Shown here in pieces: positions 15,032 to 21,138 of a DNA stretch of 21,138 nucleotides; position 1 is the stretch's first letter; every line of letters starts with the position of its first letter. The translations under genes were made by a program, and so were the position numbers. Origin of the DNA: an uncultured Bacilli bacterium (lineage in GTDB: Bacteria > Bacillota_I > Bacilli_A > RF39 > UBA660). The notes under the pieces were generated by a model. That model was given only the letters and a program-made list of their open reading frames with translations, had not been told where the DNA came from and did not search any database. The stretch lies in the NCBI GenBank assembly GCA_944358225.1, contig CALVQP010000010.1, positions 1 through 21,138 of the forward strand, read 5' to 3'.

Positions 15032-15053
15032 GTTCAAACTATTGATTTTGAAC
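15032..15053. repeat. Inverted repeat upstream of the acyltransferase gene
   Basis: GTTCAAA (15032-15038) and TTTGAAC (15047-15053) form a perfect 7-bp inverted repeat with an eight-base centre, 35 bases before the ATG at 15089. No consensus promoter was recognised beside it, so it may be an operator or chance. Confidence 0.35.
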
Positions 15054-15088
15054 AAGCTATTGTGTTATCCTTTGAGGGGTGAATTATC

Positions 15089-16180
15089 ATGACTAAACAA
15101 AGACATGTTGGAATTGACATTTTAAGGATTATAGCAATGGGAGGAATTATAGGCCTACATATAATCGGCAAAGGAGGAATTTTGGCGTCTATATCCCACA
15201 ATACAAAAAGCTATTTTATTCTAATGATATTATATGCTTTGCTTATGTGCTCAGTTAATATATTTGCAATGATAACAGGATACTTGCATGTAGATAAAAA
15301 TACGATAAAATATAAAAATATTATCAATTTATTAATTACCACTGCCATTTATTGCTTATTAATAACCTTATTATTTTATTCATTTAATTTTTTTAATATA
15401 CAAAACCTAGGACAAATTCAGTTATTTCAATCTCTATTTCCATATATAGATTTTAGATATTGGTATATAGTTAGCTATACCCTTCTATTTTTTTTAATAC
15501 CTTTCCTAAATTTATTTATAAGAAATATTAAAACCAAAGATCTAAAAAAATTATTGATTATTATTTTTATTTTTCTCTGTATCATTCCGACCTTGTTAGG
15601 ACAAAGAGATCTATTTAAAATTAGTTTAGGATATAGCCCCTTTTGGCTAATCTATTGTTATTTTATTGGAGCATATTTAAAAAAGAGGCAAAATAATATA
15701 AAAATAAGTAACAGAAAAATTTTAAGTTTTATTTTTCTATGTTGTTTAGCTTCAGCCACATTTAATTTCATTATCAAAAATATTCCTACAAACCACTTTA
15801 TAATAAGTACGGAAATATTTCTAAACTATACCAGTCCTTTTATAACAGTTATATCTATGTTATTGATTATTCTATTTTCACGAATTAAAATTAAAGAAAG
15901 CAATATAATTCATTTTTTATCTCAAACATCATTTGGAGTGTATGTTATTCATACGAATATATTGATATATGACTTTATTTTTCCCATTATTTTTAAATAT
16001 ATAACAGGATATAATATTCTAATACAGATAGCACTAATATTATTAAATATAGTTGTCGTTTACATTGTATGTTCAATAATTGAATTTTTAAAAATGAAAG
16101 TTTTTAAATTAGTAAAAATAAATAATATATCAGACTATATTGGAAATAAGTTATCTATTAAACTAAAATTAGAAAGTTAA
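15089..16180 (+). CDS. Acyltransferase family 3 membrane protein (O-acyltransferase)
   Basis: A 363-residue polytopic membrane protein with about ten hydrophobic helices spread along its length. The N-terminus RHVGIDILRIIAMGGIIGLH contains the acyltransferase-3 signature: Asp10 and Arg13 followed by His24, the conserved histidine needed for acyl transfer. These proteins put acetyl or other acyl groups on surface polysaccharides, peptidoglycan or glycolipids, taking the acyl group from the cytoplasm. GAGGGGTGAA fixes the ATG at 15089. It is the only plus-strand gene in the glycan region and lies between two GtrB-like genes, so it may modify the same glycan; this is inference from location. Its sequence is extremely AT-rich (long ATA/TTT runs) compared with the ABC transporter or ATPase genes. 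The terminator at 16391-16426 probably ends its transcript. Confidence 0.88.
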   Translation: MTKQRHVGIDILRIIAMGGIIGLHIIGKGGILASISHNTKSYFILMILYALLMCSVNIFAMITGYLHVDKNTIKYKNIINLLITTAIYCLLITLLFYSFNFFNIQNLGQIQLFQSLFPYIDFRYWYIVSYTLLFFLIPFLNLFIRNIKTKDLKKLLIIIFIFLCIIPTLLGQRDLFKISLGYSPFWLIYCYFIGAYLKKRQNNIKISNRKILSFIFLCCLASATFNFIIKNIPTNHFIISTEIFLNYTSPFITVISMLLIILFSRIKIKESNIIHFLSQTSFGVYVIHTNILIYDFIFPIIFKYITGYNILIQIALILLNIVVVYIVCSIIEFLKMKVFKLVKINNISDYIGNKLSIKLKLES

Positions 16181-16390
16181 AATTAATATAATATAAAATA
16201 AAACTCACATAATAAACCAATAAAGATACATAAGAAACAATTAAAAAAAATATTTCTAAAAAAACAACTATTATATATAAAAATTTACTAACAATTACTT
16301 TTTACAATACTAAATTAGAATACCCATTTATATCTTTTCAAATAAAAAAACTACCAATAAATTTTCTGATTTACAGAAACACCTTAAATC

Positions 16391-16426
16391 AAAAACTTAA
16401 ATGACTACTCGTCATTTAAGTTTTTT
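16391..16426. terminator. Bidirectional terminator overlapping a glycosyltransferase stop codon
   Basis: AAAAACTTAAATGAC (16391-16405) pairs with GTCATTTAAGTTTTT (16411-16425), a 15-bp stem with a five-base loop. On the minus strand the final codons of the gene at 16405-17361 make up the 5' arm and the TAG lies at the loop; on the plus strand it ends the acyltransferase transcript. The 16181-16390 stretch shows only very AT-rich sequence. Confidence 0.8.
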
Positions 16427-17361
16427 GATAAAATAAATCTTGGTCTTTGCTTTGTTTCACTATATATTTTGCCAATATATTCTCCAATTAAACCAATAGC
16501 CAACATTTGTACTGCTCCTAAAATCCATATGGAACAAACAATAAAAGTCCATCCTGAAACAGCTTTTCCCAAAATTTTTATTACTATACAATACAGCAGT
16601 ATTAGCAAGCTTATAATAAACATTATAATTCCAACACTTAACACTAACCTTATTGGTTTAATACTAAATGAAGTTATTCCATCCCATGCAAAATTCAACA
16701 TTTTCTTCAATGGGTATTTTGATTCACCTGCAAATCTTTCTTTTCTTTCATAATATATTATATCATTTTTAAAACCAACCAAAGGAAACATCCCTCGCAA
16801 AAATAAATTTACCTCTCTATAATTTTCCAATTCTTCTAAAACTTTTTTACTAGCTAATCTATAATCAGCATGATTATAGATTATATCAACTCCCATAAAC
16901 TTCATAAACTTATAAAAACCTTCAGCGGTAGTTTTCTTAAACCAAGTATCCGTTTTCCTAGCGCTCCTAACACCATAAACAATATCGTTACCTTCATAGT
17001 ACTTAATAATCATTTTATCTACAGCATCAATATCATCTTGTAGATCCGCATCCATGCTTATGATTATATCTGCATATTTTTTAGCGGTCATCAATCCAGC
17101 AAATAATGCATTTTGATGGCCCCTATTTCGAGATAAACATATCCCAGTAAACAATTTATCATTTTTATGAAGGTCTTCAATAATATCCCATGTGTTATCT
17201 TTAGACCCATCGTTTACAAACATAATTTTACTATTTTTATTAATTTGATTTTCAGCTATTAAAGACTCTAACTTTAACTTGAGTCTCTTTGCAGTTTCAT
17301 GTAATACTTCTTCTTCATTATAACAAGGAACTACAATGTACAATATTTTATTTTTTTTCAT
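16405..17361 (-). CDS. Second GtrB-like family 2 glycosyltransferase
   Basis: A 318-residue enzyme with the same plan as the gene at 13989-14939: GT-A domain starting VVPCYNEEEVL (10-20), FVNDGSKDNT (48-57), MDADLQDD (103-110), then DYRLASKKVL (166-175) and two C-terminal membrane helices (about 238-263 and 271-295). The expected role is loading a sugar on polyprenyl phosphate. It is the last gene of a three-gene operon; the upstream GT-C gene stops two bases before its ATG, and GAGGTG for this start lies in the last codons of that gene, which implies coupled translation. The partner enzyme that uses the lipid-linked sugar is therefore most likely that GT-C protein. No GtrA-type flippase gene is visible in the window. 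The family call is certain, the sugar unknown. Confidence 0.92.
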   Translation of the reverse strand: MKKNKILYIVVPCYNEEEVLHETAKRLKLKLESLIAENQINKNSKIMFVNDGSKDNTWDIIEDLHKNDKLFTGICLSRNRGHQNALFAGLMTAKKYADIIISMDADLQDDIDAVDKMIIKYYEGNDIVYGVRSARKTDTWFKKTTAEGFYKFMKFMGVDIIYNHADYRLASKKVLEELENYREVNLFLRGMFPLVGFKNDIIYYERKERFAGESKYPLKKMLNFAWDGITSFSIKPIRLVLSVGIIMFIISLLILLYCIVIKILGKAVSGWTFIVCSIWILGAVQMLAIGLIGEYIGKIYSETKQRPRFILSKNLNDE

Positions 17362-17363
17362 AA

Positions 17364-19412
17364 TTACACCTCTAAAACATCAATATAAAGCCAATCACAA
17401 TCCAATTTGTCACCAGCCGAAACATTAAAAATTAATTTTTCAGAATTTTTAAGATCTAGTGTCACAGTTTCATCACTTAATGGAGAAATTTCTTTAGAAA
17501 ATAGCAATTTATCTTGATCGTGTATTTCCACTTTAACTATACCAGCATCTTCATCTGCTCTATTCACAACTGGATCGATATATAGTTTTAGCTTAATATT
17601 ATCTAAAGTATTGGGTAACTCTAATATAGTAGATTCATTACCAGGATGAAAATAAATAGTATCATAATCCATTACTAAAAAATTATTCAAACCAACCGGT
17701 AAATTATAAGTTCCCATTAAAAGATTATAATGAAATTCATTAATTTCATTTTTCCACTGTGGATATAATTCTATAAAATGATCTAAATATTCACTAACTT
17801 CTTCATAAGTAAAAGCTCTTTCTTTCTCATATATATAGGCTTTTACATTATTTGATAAAACATATTCTTTACCAATTCTTTTATAAGCCTTGCCTAATCC
17901 CTTATTTTCTAAAATTAATTCATTAGTATATAACATAACTTGCTGTCCGTCCTTATTCATTTCGTATTGCTCAGGTGAACTTACAACTACATATTTTGCT
18001 AACAAACCATCTAACTTAATTTTATCCCTTAAATCTACAGTAGAGTTATAAATAACAGATTTCTTTATATTATCTGTTCCAATAACGTCTAACAAACTAT
18101 CTGAAATTATTCCAGAACTTGCAGTAACTATAAACTTATCGTTAGACTCTAACAATTTATCTAAATCATTTCTTAAACTAATAAGATTTTCATAATTATC
18201 ATATTTAAACTTATAATATTTATTGTTTTGCAAAAACAAAGGAATATTTATACTTTTTATAAAAAAGGTTGAAATAAAATTTAAAAAAGTTATAAATAAT
18301 ATCAAAACTGCAAGAAGTATCTTTAGTTTAGGATGATTAATACTTTCTAACAAATTTATAATACCGATAACAAACAATAAAAATATATATAACGAAATTC
18401 CTAAATAGTGATGAACTCCCATTGCTTGAGTACGACAAAACAATAATGAAAAAATAGCTATATTTAACAAAGAATAGACAACTATTTTTCTTCTCTTTTT
18501 AAATAGAATAGATAATACAATACCTATTACGGCTAGAAAGATTACTATAAAACCAAATTCATTATAAAAATTAGTTATATGAGAAACAAGGTCAACCTGA
18601 AAAGCTGAATAAGTATTAGCATAATTTTCAGAAATAATAGTCATAGCCAGAGGAGTTTGAAGAACAAAAACCAATAACAAAGTTGTTACTCCGCTGAAAA
18701 AAAAGTTCCTTAATGCCATCTTAAATGCTTCTTTTTTTCCATCTTTTAATTTTAAAAATTCAAATAAAGATATAACTAAAACACTTAAATAAAATGCTAC
18801 TACTGCATAGGCATACCATCGCCTAGATAAAAATGGAAGATATGCCAAAAAACCTATCAGAATTAATTTACTAAATTTAACTTTTTTTATAAAAGAAGTT
18901 GTTGTAATTATATATAATAAACAAATTAATGGTATTAAGCCTATTATATCCGGTAACCCTCTTAGAGAAGGGGACCACCATCTAGTAAAGAATAAAGTCG
19001 GTAACGAAAAAAACAAAACTTTAATCATATTTTGGCGGTTATCCCTATTTATAACCAAAAATTTATTAATATAAATAATTAATAAAACTATAACCGGAAC
19101 AATAAAACAAACCGAAATAGATAATTCAAAAACTAGTCTAGAATATCCAAATAACAAAATGAATGGTACTAAAAATAACACAGGAAAATAATTATAATCC
19201 AAAACTCTAATTGATTGCCACAATTCTCTCAAAGCACCCAGAAAATCATTTTTAAATAAATCAGATAATGTATTAAATCTTAGTTGATACCCAACATAAT
19301 CATAAACATATACATTATCTTCCCCCTTAACATATAAAAAAGTAATTAAAGACGTTAAAATGAAAACTAAAACAAACGAAAATAATACTGTTTTTCTTTC
19401 ATTATTTTTCAT
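17364..19412 (-). CDS. GT-C type membrane glycosyltransferase with carbohydrate-binding-like C-terminus
   Basis: A 682-residue protein with about eleven hydrophobic helices up to residue 385 and a soluble C-terminal part. The first extracytoplasmic loop carries acidic residues after helix 1 (Glu31, Asp32, Asp38 in EDNVYVYDYVGYQ), where GT-C enzymes keep their catalytic acids; RWWSPSLRGLPD (144-155) is another conserved-looking loop. GT-C enzymes transfer sugars from polyprenyl-phosphate donors outside the membrane, which fits the GtrB-like gene just downstream. The last 75 residues (KVEIHDQDKLLFSKEI ... VSAGDKLDCDWLYIDV) resemble an NPCBM-type carbohydrate-binding module, a beta-sandwich with a terminal D-x-DW motif. 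The ATG at 19412 overlaps the end of the upstream flavoprotein gene by 11 bases, so translation is probably coupled. GT-C assignment is good; the module is tentative. Confidence 0.75.
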   Translation of the reverse strand: MKNNERKTVLFSFVLVFILTSLITFLYVKGEDNVYVYDYVGYQLRFNTLSDLFKNDFLGALRELWQSIRVLDYNYFPVLFLVPFILLFGYSRLVFELSISVCFIVPVIVLLIIYINKFLVINRDNRQNMIKVLFFSLPTLFFTRWWSPSLRGLPDIIGLIPLICLLYIITTTSFIKKVKFSKLILIGFLAYLPFLSRRWYAYAVVAFYLSVLVISLFEFLKLKDGKKEAFKMALRNFFFSGVTTLLLVFVLQTPLAMTIISENYANTYSAFQVDLVSHITNFYNEFGFIVIFLAVIGIVLSILFKKRRKIVVYSLLNIAIFSLLFCRTQAMGVHHYLGISLYIFLLFVIGIINLLESINHPKLKILLAVLILFITFLNFISTFFIKSINIPLFLQNNKYYKFKYDNYENLISLRNDLDKLLESNDKFIVTASSGIISDSLLDVIGTDNIKKSVIYNSTVDLRDKIKLDGLLAKYVVVSSPEQYEMNKDGQQVMLYTNELILENKGLGKAYKRIGKEYVLSNNVKAYIYEKERAFTYEEVSEYLDHFIELYPQWKNEINEFHYNLLMGTYNLPVGLNNFLVMDYDTIYFHPGNESTILELPNTLDNIKLKLYIDPVVNRADEDAGIVKVEIHDQDKLLFSKEISPLSDETVTLDLKNSEKLIFNVSAGDKLDCDWLYIDVLEV

Positions 19413-20685
19413 TAGACAACTTCTCAGCCAAAGATTTTGCAGAAATCATAGAATCTTCCATAGAACAATAAGTCCACGCTCCATATCGACCAATACTGTA
19501 TACTTTTTCGTCATTTAATTTTTTCATAAGTTCTTTTATTTTAACATCTGTATTTGTATTAATATGAACATAAGCAGGATCCATAAGTATAGTTGAATAT
19601 TCTTCTAAAACAAAAGTATCATCAATAATTCCCTGTAATTTCAAATTTTTCAACGTTTCTTGCAACTGAAAATCAATATCATTAACTTTTGAGTCTCTAG
19701 AATATCCGATTTCAATATACATACTCAGTTTATCACTACCTAAAATGTTATCATAAAATCCTATTCTATAATAATTGATCGATTTATCCGGAATATACAT
19801 CCAATGTTCTTTTTTATACTTAGACTTTTTATTAAATCCCAAATTAAATACTAATACTTTGTTATAAGAAAGCTCTTTTCTTAATAAAGTAATATCTTTA
19901 TCTGTATAAAATTCTAAAAAATGATTTAAAGGAATAGTATTAATCAAATATTCATATTCTATTTCTATTCCTGTATTAGTCAAAGCCTTTTTCTTATTAA
20001 AATCAATAGACTCTATTTTTGTATTTAATAATATATGATTCTTTGACAAACGATCATAAATCAATTTTATAAAACTACCAGCACCATTTCTTGGATAAAG
20101 AAATTTATTATTATATGATGCTGTATCCTTATTAACCTTCATATTATTAATTATTTGTTCTTTATCAGCATATGGAAAAAAACGTCCCATTGCATCTTTA
20201 TCTAATAATTTCAAATCAGTAGCATATAATTTTTCATTATAAGGTCGAAGAAATTTTTCTGTTATAGATCTACCAAATTTACCATATAACATATCAAGAA
20301 AATTGTCATAATTTTCCTTTTCTTTCTTATTAAATAGATCATATAAACAATCAATAAATTCCTCTTTATCCAACTGATGAATATTAGTTTGAAAAGGATA
20401 ATCAATTAAATTATTTTTATATATTATCTTAGTACATTTATCTTGTTCTATTATTTCATTATTATTAACATTATTTAAGAACTTATTTTTAAACTCATCC
20501 GTTTTAAAATGAAAAAAATGACCAGCGTAATCCCATATAAAATCCCCTCGACGAATTGTTCTACAATAGCCACCAACTTCGTTTTCTTTTTCAACAATCA
20601 AGTAATCCTGTTTTATATAATCAGCAAATGTTAAACCCGTTATACCGGCTCCTATAATTAAATATTTAGTTTTTTTTATTTCCAT
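19402..20685 (-). CDS. FAD-dependent UDP-galactopyranose-mutase-like flavoprotein
   Basis: A 427-residue soluble protein. The N-terminus YLIIGAGITGLTFADYI has the GxGxxG dinucleotide-binding motif (12-17), then VEKENEVGGYCRT (31-43) and DYAGHFFHF (52-60). FGRSITEKFLRPYNEKLYAT (137-156) recalls the corresponding helix in UDP-galactopyranose mutases, and SIGRYGAWTYCSMEDSM (397-413) is the C-terminal FAD-contacting motif of this and the protoporphyrinogen oxidase-like group. In glycan loci such proteins usually act on nucleotide sugars, for example making galactofuranose donors, but true mutase identity is not proven and a general amine-oxidase-fold oxidoreductase remains possible. It is the first gene of the operon with the GT-C and GtrB-like genes. 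AGAGGAGAGAG ahead of the ATG at 20685 is a strong ribosome binding site; no consensus promoter was identified in 20686-20780. Confidence 0.8.
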   Translation of the reverse strand: MEIKKTKYLIIGAGITGLTFADYIKQDYLIVEKENEVGGYCRTIRRGDFIWDYAGHFFHFKTDEFKNKFLNNVNNNEIIEQDKCTKIIYKNNLIDYPFQTNIHQLDKEEFIDCLYDLFNKKEKENYDNFLDMLYGKFGRSITEKFLRPYNEKLYATDLKLLDKDAMGRFFPYADKEQIINNMKVNKDTASYNNKFLYPRNGAGSFIKLIYDRLSKNHILLNTKIESIDFNKKKALTNTGIEIEYEYLINTIPLNHFLEFYTDKDITLLRKELSYNKVLVFNLGFNKKSKYKKEHWMYIPDKSINYYRIGFYDNILGSDKLSMYIEIGYSRDSKVNDIDFQLQETLKNLKLQGIIDDTFVLEEYSTILMDPAYVHINTNTDVKIKELMKKLNDEKVYSIGRYGAWTYCSMEDSMISAKSLAEKLSNEK

Positions 20686-20780
20686 TATCTCTCTCCTCTG
20701 CCAACTGTATTTGTATTTTTTGCATTATTGACACAAATTAACACATATACATTTCTTCATAAGTATCTCATATTTTACAC

Positions 20781-20807
20781 AAAAAAAAAAGTCAGAAAAC
20801 TGACTTT
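20781..20807 (-). terminator. Terminator of the gene entering from the right edge
   Basis: On the minus strand AAAGTCAG (20800-20807), a TTTT loop and CTGACTTT (20788-20795) form an 8-bp stem followed by a long T run (20781-20790). It separates the right-edge gene from the flavoprotein operon. Confidence 0.8.
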
Positions 20808-20897
20808 ACAAATTTTACTGATTTTAAGAATCATTAATAAATTATAAAAATTAATTAATGTCTCCCTTTTAAAAGTAAAGCTGTCAAAAATATCATT

Positions 20898-21138
20898 TTA
20901 TTTATCTACAAAATCATCAAAATTGACCACGTTTTCTATATATGCAGCACTTTTCTTTGCCATTTTTAATGTCAAACTTCTTTTGTTTACATTATTCACA
21001 CTTAAAATTTCTCTTAAGATATTTTTATCTAAATCACATATATCAATTATTGGGCAATCATAGGTCTCAGATAAATATTGCATTTTATTATTATAATGAG
21101 AATGATTTTTATTAGTTACAATAATATTTCTTAAACCA
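20898..21138 (-). CDS. C-terminal part of an unrecognised protein (cut by window edge)
   Basis: The frame is open from the window edge to TAA (20898-20900), giving 80 residues that begin GLRNIIVTNKNHSHYNNKMQ and end YIENVVNFDDFVDK. The methionine at 21083 is internal to this open frame and has no ribosome binding site, so it is not the start. Visible content is an alternating hydrophobic strand (NIIVTN), a second strand before a charged turn (CPIIDICDLDKN), and a lysine-rich helix (SLTLKMAKKSAAYIENV), as at the end of a Rossmann-like enzyme. Its position before the flavoprotein operon suggests another glycan gene, but the family is not recognised. A strong terminator follows at 20781-20807. 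Confidence 0.6.
   Translation of the reverse strand, partial: GLRNIIVTNKNHSHYNNKMQYLSETYDCPIIDICDLDKNILREILSVNNVNKRSLTLKMAKKSAAYIENVVNFDDFVDK

Noticed and set aside
16181..16390. Possible small RNA or gene in the AT-rich gap after the acyltransferase gene
   Set aside because: No promoter, hairpin or coding frame with a ribosome binding site could be supported; it appears to be untranslated spacer leading to the shared terminator.
20898..21083. Separate 61-residue gene starting at ATG 21083
   Set aside because: The frame stays open upstream to the window edge and there is no ribosome binding site, so it is the tail of a longer gene.

Overview
The window comes from a very AT-rich bacterium (by eye well under one third G+C) with Gram-positive signatures: AGGAGG-type ribosome binding sites, TTGAxx/TATAAT promoters with 16-17 bp spacers, U-tract terminators, an undecaprenol/diacylglycerol kinase of the short Gram-positive type, a YetF/DUF421 protein and a DUF2974 hydrolase. 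An uncultured gut Bacillota (low-GC Bacilli or Clostridia) fits best. This is inference from gene content. Tryptophan is read from TGG and the standard code works throughout, although none of the visible genes ends in TGA.

Layout, left to right. 1-218: start of a DUF362 gene running off the edge (minus). 273-1364: DUF2974 alpha/beta hydrolase (minus). 1512-3190: aryl-sulfate sulfotransferase (plus) broken by a -1 frameshift near its 3' end. 3271-4047: WG-repeat-like protein (minus). 4139-6751: P-type calcium-type ATPase (minus), divergent from a TetR regulator (6998-7597, plus). 7598-9046: a degenerate homologue of cofactor-independent phosphoglycerate mutase (minus) that has lost nearly all catalytic and metal-binding residues; its terminator lies inside tetR on the opposite strand. 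9116-10241: a small operon of a PUA/ASCH-like protein and a YetF/DUF421 membrane protein split by an in-frame TAA. 10403-12931: a MacB/FtsX-type ABC transporter fused in one chain (minus), divergent from dgkA (13073-13456, plus). 13541-13944: decayed remnants of an acetyltransferase and a membrane protein.

13989-20685 is a surface-glycan region: a GtrB-like glycosyltransferase (minus), an acyltransferase-3 O-acylase (plus), then a tight three-gene minus-strand operon (UDP-galactopyranose-mutase-like flavoprotein, GT-C membrane glycosyltransferase with a carbohydrate-binding-like tail, second GtrB-like glycosyltransferase). The reading is that the flavoprotein prepares or isomerises a nucleotide sugar, the GtrB-like enzymes load a sugar on a polyprenyl phosphate carrier, and the GT-C protein transfers it outside the membrane; the acyltransferase may decorate the product. 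A further gene on the minus strand enters from the right edge (20898-21138).

Most notable: the phosphoglycerate mutase pseudoenzyme, the split YetF gene whose second half carries a ready-made Shine-Dalgarno and GTG, the antisense overlap between tetR and its convergent neighbour, and terminators that overlap stop codons. I did not find a CRISPR array, insertion sequence, tRNA, rRNA or defence system.
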